From NCBI GenBank assembly GCA_020628375.1, contig JAHDFD010000001.1:1-64000 (forward strand): 64,000 nucleotides of DNA, written 5' to 3'. Below the pieces are notes generated by a model that saw only the letters and a list, made by a program, of their open reading frames with translations, had not been told where the DNA came from and did no database searches. Numbering within the stretch: position 1 is the stretch's first letter; each line of letters starts with the position of its first letter. Position numbers and translations under genes: made by a program. Positions 38,274 through 47,861 of this stretch are shown piece by piece. The stretch is from Chitinophagales bacterium (GTDB lineage: Bacteria > Bacteroidota > Bacteroidia > Chitinophagales > UBA2359).

Positions 38274-39584
38274 TTATGGTTTTACAACATTTGATTGCCA
38301 TAAATTTCCTTCAATTTCAAGCGATATTAAATACATACCTTTTTTCCAGTCTTCTGTTAATAGTTGTATATTTCTATCAATTTCTTGCTGAAGAATTAAA
38401 CTCCCTTGCAAGTCGTGCACCGTTAAAAAACCTTTTTTATTAATTCCTGATGGATAAATAATTTCAAAATAATCTGAGATAATATTAGGCTGTATTTCAA
38501 GTCTTTGTTTCTTAATTGTTTTTGTAGATGAAGGCATCTCCACATCCTTCAATAAATAGCATCGGTTTGTAACTTTCTGATCGTTTTCCATTCCACCAAT
38601 AATATAATATTCCTGATCGCTGACTTTACCAATTCCTCTTAAATCCATAGTTGGTGGAATTACATTATTTGATTCTATCAAAGAACCAGTTTGTGGTGAA
38701 TAAGTCAATATACGTTCTGTTGCAGAAACACCACCCGAACCATTATAGGCAATTCCATCATAATTATAGGAAACCAAAGAACCACCGATCCACAAAACCT
38801 GATCTTTATAAGTAGTTGCACCCATTCTATAACCCAAGGCTAAGTCATTTTCTTCTAATATCCATTCTATTTCAGCTGGATTATCAGGATTGATCACCCC
38901 TTTTCTTAAATATGGTACTAATTCAAAATTAAAACCGAGTATGCCTGTGCCACCTGCATAATAAATGGTATCGCCGATTATTTCTCCCGAAGCGCCAAAA
39001 ACCTTGTAAGCACTATTATCAGGAACGGGAGTGCCATCTAACCAAGTATCATTTGATGGATTATAAATTTGAACATCATTTACATTCGTAGTATTGCTCC
39101 AACCACTTATTACATAGATCAAACTATCGCGCCAAACGCATTGAACCTGATCGTCGATGGCACGGGGAATTTTTGCTTTCTCAACATATTCAATATTTAC
39201 AGGGTCAAATTCAAAGTTCTGATCAGAAGACACTTCGCTTCCATTTTGTTTTACTGTATAACCGCCCATGATGTAGATCTTATTCTTAACGGTACTAGCT
39301 CCTGCAGCAATTACTTCTATTTCCATTGGCAGTGCAGGTATTTCATACCAAACATCGAAACCTGTTATATAGCGAAAAGATCTGTTTGAAATTCCTGACC
39401 ATATTTTAGTGCTATCTATACCTGCAAAAGAATATATGCAAGGTGTTCCATTGACTATTGCACCTGCTATTGCACTATTCGCTCTTGCTTCCGGCATCGG
39501 TGCCATCGTTTCTGTTTCCCAAACCTGAGCACCAACTAAAATGCTTTGCAGCATACAGAATAAGAAAAGTATTTTCTTTTTCAT
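38274..39584 (-). CDS. Secreted Kelch-repeat protein with T9SS type A sorting domain
   Basis: 436 aa. Signal peptide MKKKILFLFCMLQSILVGAQ. A Kelch-type propeller spans about residues 25-345; blades show the MPEARANSAIAG, KIYIMGGYTV, LIYVISGWS, TIYYAGGTG and EYYIIGGME pattern. The C-terminal 75 residues form a T9SS type A domain (LQGSLILQQEI, WKKGMYLISLEI). Ligand unknown. Upstream of the BatE-like gene by 38 bp, same direction. Confidence 0.83.
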   Translation of the reverse strand: MKKKILFLFCMLQSILVGAQVWETETMAPMPEARANSAIAGAIVNGTPCIYSFAGIDSTKIWSGISNRSFRYITGFDVWYEIPALPMEIEVIAAGASTVKNKIYIMGGYTVKQNGSEVSSDQNFEFDPVNIEYVEKAKIPRAIDDQVQCVWRDSLIYVISGWSNTTNVNDVQIYNPSNDTWLDGTPVPDNSAYKVFGASGEIIGDTIYYAGGTGILGFNFELVPYLRKGVINPDNPAEIEWILEENDLALGYRMGATTYKDQVLWIGGSLVSYNYDGIAYNGSGGVSATERILTYSPQTGSLIESNNVIPPTMDLRGIGKVSDQEYYIIGGMENDQKVTNRCYLLKDVEMPSSTKTIKKQRLEIQPNIISDYFEIIYPSGINKKGFLTVHDLQGSLILQQEIDRNIQLLTEDWKKGMYLISLEIEGNLWQSNVVKP

Positions 39585-39664
39585 ATTTCATCAATTAAAG
39601 GTGGTGATGCAGAAGTAAGGCTGAAAGTTATTTTGATTAAAATCAGAAAATTTCAGCTAAATAT

Positions 39665-39737
39665 CTGCTGGTCGGGAGACGCAGCAGAGGAAAAAACCTG
39701 TTTTGGTTTGGGACGCACAGTCTCCTGACCAAAACCT
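39665..39737. repeat. GGACGCACAGTC hairpin element, copy 2
   Basis: Contains TGCTGGTC and the core GGTTTGGGACGCACAGTCT; TTTTGGT pairs with ACCAAAA. Shorter relative of 25371-25467. Confidence 0.6.
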
Positions 39738-39769
39738 ACACAGCCTTATATTTGAATCACTGCCCAATT

Positions 39770-39807
39770 AAAAAACCTCATTGAGTAAAGAAACTCAATG
39801 AGGTTTT
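39770..39807 (-). terminator. Terminator of the acyl-CoA dehydrogenase gene
   Basis: AACCTCATTGAGT and ACTCAATGAGGTT pair perfectly around an AAAGAA-type loop; on the minus strand six T follow (39770-39775). It lies 23 bp past the stop. Confidence 0.88.
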
Positions 39808-39829
39808 AAGATAATAACAAATTAAATAT

Positions 39830-41005
39830 TTATCTCAATACTTCACGTGAAATTACTAATTTCTGAATTTCAGAAGTTCCTTCACCAATAGTACATAATT
39901 TTGAATCGCGATAATGTTTTTCTACCGGAAATTCTTTAGTATATCCATATCCACCAAATATCTGAACAGCATCGGTAGAAATTTCCACTGCTGCTTCTGA
40001 AGTATAATATTTAGCGATTGCTGATTCACGCGTAACTTTCTCACCTTTATTTTTAAGATCAGCTGCCTGCATTGTCAATAATCTTCCTGCTGTAATCTTG
40101 GTAGCCATATCTGCCAATTTGAAAGCTATTGCCTGAAAACGTGCAATTGGTTTTCCAAATTGCTCTCTTTCTTTCGCATACTTTACTGAAGCTTCATAAG
40201 CTCCTTCACCAATTCCTAATCCTAAAGCAGCAATAGAAATACGACCACCATCCAGTATTTTCATGGCCTGAATGAAACCGTGTCCTACTTCTCCTAGAAT
40301 AGCATCTTCAGAAACGCGACAATCTTCAAAGATCACTTCTGCAGTTTCACTTGCACGCATACCCAATTTATTTTCTTTCTTTCCTGCTTTTAAGCCAGGG
40401 TTATCTCTATCAACAACAAATGCTGTCATTCCTCTCGAATCCAACAGGTCGCCGGTACGAGCAATAACTACCACACAATCAGAAGACTTACCATGTGTGA
40501 TCCAACATTTAGTACCATTCAATACCCAATCATTTCCATCTTTTTTTGCCACACATTTCATGCGCATTGCATCGGAACCAGTATTGGGTTCTGTTAAAGC
40601 CCAGGCACCAATAAACTCACCACTTGCCAGCTTTGGCAAATACTTTTGTTTTTGTGTTTCATTTCCAAAACTTAAAATATGATTGGTACATAACGAATTA
40701 TGTGCTGCTACTGATAAGCCAATAGAACCACATACTTTCGCAATTTCTACAATTACATCTACGTATTCAAAATATCCTAAACCTGACCCTCCATATTCTT
40801 CTGGAACAAGCACTCCCATAAAACCGAGTTCTCCCATTTTTTTGAACAAGGCAACTGGAAATTCTTGCGATTCATCCCATTCCATTACATGTGGACGGAT
40901 GTGCTGGTCGGCAAAATCGCGCGCAGCCTGACGAATAAAAGTTTGTTCTTCGGTTTGTTCTAAATTGAATCCATTTGTATCGATTGGAGTATCTATGATT
41001 GCCAT
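39830..41005 (-). CDS. Acyl-CoA dehydrogenase
   Basis: FAD enzyme that introduces the first double bond in fatty-acid or branched-chain acyl-CoA breakdown. 391 aa from [13 protein letters not shown]; the frame is open 70 codons further upstream, but that part is not conserved and is rejected. Family blocks: [33 protein letters not shown], and the C-terminal [20 protein letters not shown] with IGEGTSEIQ. The short-chain or butyryl-CoA group is likely, but chain length is not readable. A minus-strand TATTTTTG (41049-41056) could be its -7 box. Confidence 0.93.
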   Translation of the reverse strand: MAIIDTPIDTNGFNLEQTEEQTFIRQAARDFADQHIRPHVMEWDESQEFPVALFKKMGELGFMGVLVPEEYGGSGLGYFEYVDVIVEIAKVCGSIGLSVAAHNSLCTNHILSFGNETQKQKYLPKLASGEFIGAWALTEPNTGSDAMRMKCVAKKDGNDWVLNGTKCWITHGKSSDCVVVIARTGDLLDSRGMTAFVVDRDNPGLKAGKKENKLGMRASETAEVIFEDCRVSEDAILGEVGHGFIQAMKILDGGRISIAALGLGIGEGAYEASVKYAKEREQFGKPIARFQAIAFKLADMATKITAGRLLTMQAADLKNKGEKVTRESAIAKYYTSEAAVEISTDAVQIFGGYGYTKEFPVEKHYRDSKLCTIGEGTSEIQKLVISREVLR

Positions 41006-41110
41006 TAAATTAGAGTTTAAACAATAAATTTGGGTTTGAAAAGAGCTGCAAAAATAATACAATTTATGTTCTATTATGTCGCGAATATTTAGGCTAAAAG
41101 CTTCATTTTC

Positions 41111-41144
41111 TTCGTTGAAAATACTCGCCGTAGCTATGGCTATG
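41111..41144 (+). repeat. Short dispersed repeat TTCGTTGAAAATACTCGCC, copy 2
   Basis: Plus-strand TTCGTTGAAAATACTCGCC followed by TAGCTATGGCTATG; closely matches the minus strand of 20007-20045. Confidence 0.6.
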
Positions 41145-41245
41145 CTTGTATGCAAGCCCAGCTGCTTTTTCGCCTCGAAAAATAATCTTTTTTCAAATAA
41201 ATCTTTATACAACAAATTAAACCATAAATTGTATTATTCGTTAAG

Positions 41246-44200
41246 CTACTTATTCTTTTCAATTAAGTATAAGACATGGATCAAGTAAGCAAATACAGGT
41301 CCTGCTATCGCTACACCTACAATATCACTGAAGAATATGGCTCCAAAGAATACTATTGACATAGTATATCCTAATAATGCTAAGACTGCTGTTAACACAA
41401 ACGCTTTTCGTAAGATCGCAACATTAATTGGTAATTGCAAACCTATTGGTGTATTTACATTATTTGTACCAGCTAATGAGCCAAGTCCTGCCATTGCTAA
41501 ACTTCCGTAAGTCATCAACATTAAGGTTAAAGTTATTAAGCCCCATTCTGATAGCGTTGGAATATCTGCATTGAATGGACAAGGAGAGCAACTTCCAGTA
41601 AATGCCTCACTCGTTTCTGATACGATATTTCCGGCTGCATCGGTTCCAGTAACAGTTATTACTACATTCATAAAACCATTGGTAATACCATTTGCCGGAT
41701 CATCTGTCAGGTGATAGAATTCTATATCGATATCTGTACTTCCGGTAATAGTTGCAACAACTCCATTTGTTACTACTGTTGGCACTGTAAATGGAAGCGA
41801 AGTGCTGTAATCCGTTCCATCAAATCCAAGAACACCTGAACCACTTGTAATTTCTACTGAAGTAATAGTTGCAAATCCTGTTACATCTAAACTAATCGTC
41901 TCGTGGAATAGGCCAGTAATTCCATCTATATTTCCATCAACGAATTGGTCATTCTCATCCAGATCTGTATCATTATTCAAAGGATTTCCACAGAAACAAG
42001 GATCTGTTCCCTGAATATCGGTAGCAATTGTTGGAACATCATAAGTACACAAACTGTTATCGATACAAGTAGCATTCATATCATAATTCGTTGCATTCGG
42101 ATCGCCGCAAGCAGCTGCTACTAACGTTCCACCACCACATGGAACACAAATATTTCCATCGGCTGAAAGACCTTCTGTTTCGCCTGTTGTACAAGGATCA
42201 CCATCATCACATGCCTGAGTTGTTACACAAGCAGCATCACAACTTGTTGCATCTACAATACCTGTACATGGCACACATACGCTGCCGTCAGGAGCTACTG
42301 TCTCTTCATCATTTATTGTACACGGATCACCATCATCGCAAGCTTGTGTTACTAAACACGAAGCATCACCATTACAACTTACAGGCGTTATACATAAAGT
42401 TGAATTAGCTATATCTCCCGGATTCGGATTAGCTGTATATTCTGCAAAGCAGATCAAATCACAATATTCACCATAAGTACACAGGCTATTATCTATACAA
42501 GTGGCATTCATATCATAATTCGTCGCGTTCGGATCACCACAAGCAGGCGTTACCGGCACTCCTCCTCCACAAGGCACACAAATATCTCCATCGGCTGAAA
42601 GACCTTCTGTTTCTCCTGTTGTACAAGGATCACCATCGTCACACGCCTGCGTTGTTACACAAGCAGCATCACAACTTGTTGCATCTACAATACCTGTACA
42701 TGGCACACATACGCTGCCGTCAGGAGCTACTGTCTCTTCATCATTTATTGTACACGGATCACCATCATCGCAAGCTTGTGTTACTAAACACGAAGCATCA
42801 CCATTACAACTTACAGGCGTTATACATAAAGTTGAATTAGCTATATCTCCCGGATTCGGATTAGCTGTATATTCTGCAAAGCAGATCAAATCACAATATT
42901 CACCATAAGTACACAGGCTATTATCTATACAAGTAGCATTCATATCATAGTTGGTCGCATTCGGATCACCACATGCTGGCGTTACCGGCACTCCTCCTCC
43001 ACAAGGCACACAAATTCCACCATCAGCGGCTAAAGTTTCCATTTCTCCTGAAGTACAAGGATCACCATCATCACAGGCCTGCATTGTTGTACATCCTGCA
43101 TCGCAGCTTGTTGGATCTACTACTCCGGCACATGCCACACATATTCCGCCATCGGCACTTACCGTTTCTTCATCATTTATTGTACATGGATTGCCATCAT
43201 CACAGGCCTGAACCGTTACACAAGCTGCATCACAACTCGTTGAATCTACTATACCGGCACATGCCACACATATTCCGCCATCGGCACTTACCGTTTCTTC
43301 ATCATTTATTGTACATGGATTGCCATCATCACATGGCTGAACCGTTACACAAGCTGCATCACAACTTGTTGGATCTACTATACCTGCGCATGGCACGCAA
43401 ATTCCGCCATCGGCACTTACCGTTTCTTCATCATTTATTGTACATGGATTGCCATCATCACATGGCTGAACCGTTACACAAGCTGCATCACAACTTGTTA
43501 GATCAACTGTTCCGGCACATGCTACACATATACTTCCATCAGGTGCTACTGTTTCTTCATCACCTATTGTACATGGGTTACCATCATCACAACCTTGTGT
43601 TACTAAACATGAAGCATCGCCGTTGCAGCTTACTGGTGTTATACACAGAGTTGAATTAGCAATATCACCAGGATTCGGATTTGCTGTATATTCTGCAAAA
43701 CAGATCAAATCACAATATTCACCATAAGTACACAGGCTATTGTCAATACAAATTGCATTCATATCATAATTCGTTGCATTCGGATCTCCACATGCTGGCG
43801 TTACCGGCACTCCTCCTCCACAAGGCACACAAATTCCACCATCAGCGGCTAAAGTTTCCATTTCTCCACTTGTACATGGGTCGCCATCATCACAGGCCTG
43901 AACCGTTACACATGCTGCATCACAACTCGTTGGACCTACTACTCCGGCACATGCCACGCAAATTCCACCGTCGGCACTTACCGTTTCTTCATCATTTATT
44001 GTACACGGGTTACCATCATCACAGGCCTGAACCGTTACACATGCCGCATCACAACTCGTTGGATCTACTACTCCGGCACATGCAACACAAATTCCACCAT
44101 CGGCACTTACTGTTTCTTCATCATTTATTGTACATGGGTTACCATCATCACATGCCTGAACCGTTACACATGCTGCATCACAACTCGTTGGATCTACCAC

Positions 44201-47200
44201 TCCGGCACATGCAACACATATTCCGCCATCGGCACTTACCGTTTCTTCATCATTTATTGTACATGGGTTGCCATCATCACAGGCCTGAACCGTTACACAT
44301 GCTGCATCACAACTCGTTGGGTCTACTACTCCAGCACATGCAACGCATATTCCGCCATCGGCACTTATCGTTTCTTCATCATTTATTGTACACGGGTTGC
44401 CATCATCACAGGCCTGAACCGTTACACATGCTGCATCACAACTCGTTGGATCTACTATACCAGCACATGCAACACAAATTCCACCATCGGCACTTACTGT
44501 TTCTTCATCATTGATCGTGCATGGATTACCATCATCACATGCCTGAACCGTTACACAGGCTGCATCACAACTTGTTGGATCTACTATACCGGCACATGGC
44601 ACACACACGCCTCCATCAGCACTTACTGTTTCTTCATCATTTATTGTACATGGGTTACCATCATCACATGCCTGAACTGTTACACAAGCGGCATCACAAC
44701 TCGTTGGATCAACCGTTCCGGCACATGCTATACAAACCTCATTTGTTAAAGTAACTATTGTTTCTTCATCTGAATTAGTACATATATTATTATCATTACA
44801 TGCTTGAGTTGTTAAGCAAGAAGCATCCGGGCTATCTGCGCACCCTAATGGTGTTACACACAAGGTCGCATTTGGTGTATCCCCAACACCTGGGTTTGCA
44901 TTGTATTCTACATAGCAAATATTATTACAGTATTCAGCTGCACATGATGGGGCCATTACCATAAATGTATTATTACAAGTTCCATTTTCAGTTGTTCCAT
45001 TTCCTATTGTTACAGTTATATTTGTTCCTGCCGGAATATTATTTATTGTAAACGTTCCATTTGCATTTATAGTAGCTGAAGCCAGAGTTCCTGCTGTAGT
45101 ACTTACCGTATAATTAGTATCATCTCCACTCAATATACTATTCCATGTTCCCAGATCAACATTCACTACAGCATTATAACTTGTAGAACCATTACAAGCT
45201 GTATTATTTAGAGTAATAACTGGTTCAGCATAAACATTCACTACCTGTTGTTCTGCAATACACCCTTCATAGGTATCCATTTCATAATTAATTAAGTGTT
45301 GTCCAACAGCTAAACCAGATGGATCAAATACTGCTGCTCCATCGTCTGCTGTCGCATCTGTTATTCCAGGTCCTGAGAAATTACCTGCAGTTGTGTAATC
45401 TATGGCAGGTGTAAAAGTTGTTGATGCAGAAACAGCATTATTTCCATCTCCACAATTTCCATCATCCTGTAAAGTTCCATTGAATATCGTATTTCCTTGT
45501 CCATCTGCAATTATATATCCTCCATTAAAAATTGTACCTCCAAAACAATCAGCAGCAACTAAACCATCTCCATATTGATCGCCTATAATAACTGTATATG
45601 GTGCAAACTCAGCATTCAGGTTCAAATCTGTAACAGTTAACACAGTAGGATTAGTATTGAATGACCCACTTTGAATCGGTATATCTCCAACAACATTTCC
45701 ATTCACATCTATTATTTGTAGTGATTGCTCAAAAGCGCCATATAATCCATTGGTTGGATCACCATCGCTGTTGACTGTTACTGTAATACTTCCATAATTT
45801 TCTTCATAGTTAGCTGTTAGATTCTGTGTTGGTGCTACAGCCACATCTGACTCGCAATAAGTCAATTTATTTATCGCTGATACTCCCTGATTATCCGGTA
45901 ATTGCATTATTGAGGTATGGCTACATGAGCCATCACCATCATCAGTAACAGTTATACTTGTTGTTCCACTAGGTACACCAGAAAGTATGACCGTCTGAGG
46001 ATTTGCACCATAAGCTTGTGAAGCAGTTATTCCACCAGCCGAAGCTGTAAAAGTTCCAGCCGTGTTATCATGTTCAACTGTTAATTGCATATCAAAAGTA
46101 CTTCCATCGGCACTACAGTTAACAGGTACTGCCTGAACAACTTCGACACAATAGCATGTACTTAAACAAGTCAACTGTTCTAATCTACTTCTCAAATAAT
46201 GTTTAGAGGTTTCACTGAAGGTAGAAGCATTCTGATTCAATCCTGGCTCCATGATATTAGCTCCTGCCGGATCATTATGCCACATACCCAAATTGTGTCC
46301 TGCTTCGTGGGCAATTAATACAGCCAGAATATTTAAGGCTCCTCCTGTTGGTGGAACCGTTGTAGGCCCTATAAAATCTTCAAATATTTGATATCTATTA
46401 TTTGTACAAACACCTCCGATATCCATTACTGATCCTATTACTGAAGTATTACCACCACTTTGCACATCTATGGTAGTCCATAAGTTACCCAAATCATAAT
46501 CGGTAGTTCCAAAACCACCACCGTTTCCCCAATCTCTAAAGTTTACCAAATAGGTATTTATATCGGTACTTGTAGCAAATGGAGGATTGAAAGATTCAGC
46601 AATGATTTCAAATTCTATAGTATAGGAAATTGTACTCACATAAAAACCATTTACTACATTCCAGATAGCTGCATTCCAAGTAGAAACATTGGCATTACTT
46701 CCATAACGATTAATAATACCATTATCGTAAGCCTGTGCCACCTCTACCTTTCTACATGGAGAACCGCCTGACTGTGTATCTAACCTATAAACATCGTAAG
46801 GGTTTTCATTAAAAGAGTCTCCCTTTTCTCTTACTTCATTAAAGCCACAAGTATGACTTTGCTGATTCAGTACATCTGAAGTTTTGTAAACGACATACTC
46901 ATTATCATTAGCATTCAGATCATACTTATTAACTGGTTCTATGAAGTATTGAACCCCAAAATCTTCTATCATTCCAGTTATCAAGCCATCCTGAATGGTT
47001 AATCTTACTTCTTCTATTCCCTCTAACTTTCCTTTATAGGTTTTTACCTCTACCTTATCAAGTTTTTCAATTCCATCTTCCGTATATATTTGTCTCAGAT
47101 TATCTTCTGAAAAAATATCATACGCCATTAGTTCTAAATTCCAATTGTACTTGTCTCCAAGTTGTAATTGTATTTCACTCTGAAGATCACTTATTTCAAG

Positions 47201-47386
47201 AAATATATTCATGTTTTCTGAGCTAATTTTATAAACATCATATTTCTTGAATTTTTCGTTCAACTGAATTGTTTTTTCATCATTTAACACAACTTTATCT
47301 CCAATAAAAGAAGAAGTTTTCTGCGCAAAAAGTTGATTAGAAAAGCAGAATAAAATGATTGTGAGTAGGGTAAAATTCTTCATCAT
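41246..47386 (-). CDS. Giant stalked metalloprotease 1 (reprolysin/M12-like head, IPTL module)
   Basis: 2046 aa. Signal peptide MMKNFTLLTIILFCFSNQLF. Residues about 25-190 look like a reprolysin-type propeptide, with a Cys in SHTCGFN (about 180) that could act as a cysteine switch. Zinc site HEAGHNLGMWH at 360-370 and Met-turn NIMEPG (Met379) mark a metzincin. Beta-domains follow (about 415-850), then a Cys-rich stalk of about 17 CDDG-type modules (129-bp units) interspersed with CGDPNATNYDMNATCIDN units, then a beta-domain and the 105-aa IPTL module (1942-2046) with three predicted membrane helices. Unlike its three neighbours, it lacks the hairpin terminator downstream. Probably a surface or periplasmic protease; substrate unknown. 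Confidence 0.85.
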   Translation of the reverse strand: MMKNFTLLTIILFCFSNQLFAQKTSSFIGDKVVLNDEKTIQLNEKFKKYDVYKISSENMNIFLEISDLQSEIQLQLGDKYNWNLELMAYDIFSEDNLRQIYTEDGIEKLDKVEVKTYKGKLEGIEEVRLTIQDGLITGMIEDFGVQYFIEPVNKYDLNANDNEYVVYKTSDVLNQQSHTCGFNEVREKGDSFNENPYDVYRLDTQSGGSPCRKVEVAQAYDNGIINRYGSNANVSTWNAAIWNVVNGFYVSTISYTIEFEIIAESFNPPFATSTDINTYLVNFRDWGNGGGFGTTDYDLGNLWTTIDVQSGGNTSVIGSVMDIGGVCTNNRYQIFEDFIGPTTVPPTGGALNILAVLIAHEAGHNLGMWHNDPAGANIMEPGLNQNASTFSETSKHYLRSRLEQLTCLSTCYCVEVVQAVPVNCSADGSTFDMQLTVEHDNTAGTFTASAGGITASQAYGANPQTVILSGVPSGTTSITVTDDGDGSCSHTSIMQLPDNQGVSAINKLTYCESDVAVAPTQNLTANYEENYGSITVTVNSDGDPTNGLYGAFEQSLQIIDVNGNVVGDIPIQSGSFNTNPTVLTVTDLNLNAEFAPYTVIIGDQYGDGLVAADCFGGTIFNGGYIIADGQGNTIFNGTLQDDGNCGDGNNAVSASTTFTPAIDYTTAGNFSGPGITDATADDGAAVFDPSGLAVGQHLINYEMDTYEGCIAEQQVVNVYAEPVITLNNTACNGSTSYNAVVNVDLGTWNSILSGDDTNYTVSTTAGTLASATINANGTFTINNIPAGTNITVTIGNGTTENGTCNNTFMVMAPSCAAEYCNNICYVEYNANPGVGDTPNATLCVTPLGCADSPDASCLTTQACNDNNICTNSDEETIVTLTNEVCIACAGTVDPTSCDAACVTVQACDDGNPCTINDEETVSADGGVCVPCAGIVDPTSCDAACVTVQACDDGNPCTINDEETVSADGGICVACAGIVDPTSCDAACVTVQACDDGNPCTINDEETISADGGICVACAGVVDPTSCDAACVTVQACDDGNPCTINDEETVSADGGICVACAGVVDPTSCDAACVTVQACDDGNPCTINDEETVSADGGICVACAGVVDPTSCDAACVTVQACDDGNPCTINDEETVSADGGICVACAGVVGPTSCDAACVTVQACDDGDPCTSGEMETLAADGGICVPCGGGVPVTPACGDPNATNYDMNAICIDNSLCTYGEYCDLICFAEYTANPNPGDIANSTLCITPVSCNGDASCLVTQGCDDGNPCTIGDEETVAPDGSICVACAGTVDLTSCDAACVTVQPCDDGNPCTINDEETVSADGGICVPCAGIVDPTSCDAACVTVQPCDDGNPCTINDEETVSADGGICVACAGIVDSTSCDAACVTVQACDDGNPCTINDEETVSADGGICVACAGVVDPTSCDAGCTTMQACDDGDPCTSGEMETLAADGGICVPCGGGVPVTPACGDPNATNYDMNATCIDNSLCTYGEYCDLICFAEYTANPNPGDIANSTLCITPVSCNGDASCLVTQACDDGDPCTINDEETVAPDGSVCVPCTGIVDATSCDAACVTTQACDDGDPCTTGETEGLSADGDICVPCGGGVPVTPACGDPNATNYDMNATCIDNSLCTYGEYCDLICFAEYTANPNPGDIANSTLCITPVSCNGDASCLVTQACDDGDPCTINDEETVAPDGSVCVPCTGIVDATSCDAACVTTQACDDGDPCTTGETEGLSADGNICVPCGGGTLVAAACGDPNATNYDMNATCIDNSLCTYDVPTIATDIQGTDPCFCGNPLNNDTDLDENDQFVDGNIDGITGLFHETISLDVTGFATITSVEITSGSGVLGFDGTDYSTSLPFTVPTVVTNGVVATITGSTDIDIEFYHLTDDPANGITNGFMNVVITVTGTDAAGNIVSETSEAFTGSCSPCPFNADIPTLSEWGLITLTLMLMTYGSLAMAGLGSLAGTNNVNTPIGLQLPINVAILRKAFVLTAVLALLGYTMSIVFFGAIFFSDIVGVAIAGPVFAYLIHVLYLIEKNK
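42219..42502 (-). repeat. 284-bp perfect direct repeat, copy 1 (period 432 bp)
   Basis: Identical base for base to 42651-42934. The 432-bp offset equals 144 codons, one short plus one long stalk unit, so a whole super-unit was duplicated in frame very recently. Confidence 0.92.
42651..42934 (-). repeat. 284-bp perfect direct repeat, copy 2
   Basis: Second copy of 42219-42502; first mismatches are at the two borders only. Confidence 0.92.
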
Positions 47387-47861
47387 AAAGATTTATTTAT
47401 TAAATTATTAAATTACAAAAATTGATAAAAGCCATAAGGGTATTTATTTGAAGGGGAGTGATCAAATAATCTTTTTAATATATGATTAGCAATCAACGGA
47501 GGTAGAATCCAGATTACAACATAGAAATAAGATCATAGTTTCTATGGATTTGAAAATTTGTCAAATATGTCAAAAAGTATCTATTAAATGATTCATTATT
47601 ATAAGATCTTCTAAACACACAAGGTTCTTTAAATTCATATATATTAAGCTATATATTTCAAATTGTATTAGTTCAGTGGAAGTAAATAGAATTGAGCTTG
47701 TAAATTATAACGCATCATTCTAAAAGACAAATTACGACAAAGCGTATTAGTTGATATGACAACTAACGACACATTCATCCATAAAAAATCCCGATCAGCT
47801 TCACTAATCGGGATTCATTGTGAACTGTCTTAAGTTCAGTTCTTTGTATTTATCAAGTATA
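47387..47861. other. Gap between giant genes 1 and 2
   Basis: The 475 bp are AT-rich. They contain the terminator of gene 2 (47783-47815) and must hold the promoter of gene 1, but no clear TAnnTTTG box was found. No gene is supported. Confidence 0.7.
47783..47815 (-). terminator. Terminator of giant gene 2
   Basis: ATCCCGAT (47788-47795) pairs with ATCGGGAT (47807-47814); minus strand then has six T. Homologous hairpins end genes 3 and 4, showing that the duplicated segment includes the terminator. A second hairpin, GAACTG/CAGTTC (about 47822-47842), lies between it and the stop. Confidence 0.85.

Larger units (their letters stand above)
42040..44940 (-). repeat. Cys-rich tandem repeat array of gene 1
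   Basis: About 17 CDDG modules in frame; the core unit is 43 aa (129 bp) with Cys at unit positions 1, 7, 22, 25, 34 and 38. Every few units a longer unit with CGDPNATNYDMNATCIDN and YCDLICFAEYTANPNPGD is inserted. Units are close to identical within the array (GGICVACAGVVDPTSCDAAC type). Confidence 0.9.

Noticed and set aside
41006..41215. 70-codon upstream extension of the acyl-CoA dehydrogenase gene.
   Set aside because: Not family-like, and it covers an intergenic repeat (41111-41144); the start at 41005 gives the normal length.
41076..41288. A 70-codon plus-strand open frame in the gap before giant gene 1.
   Set aside because: Overlaps the end of gene 1 and the dispersed repeat, and has no recognisable feature.
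42091..44754. Several long plus-strand open frames rich in His, Leu and Tyr opposite the stalk of gene 1.
   Set aside because: They repeat with the same 129-bp period as the stalk and exist only because the repeated coding DNA lacks stops on the other strand; composition is unnatural, with no signal or known motif.
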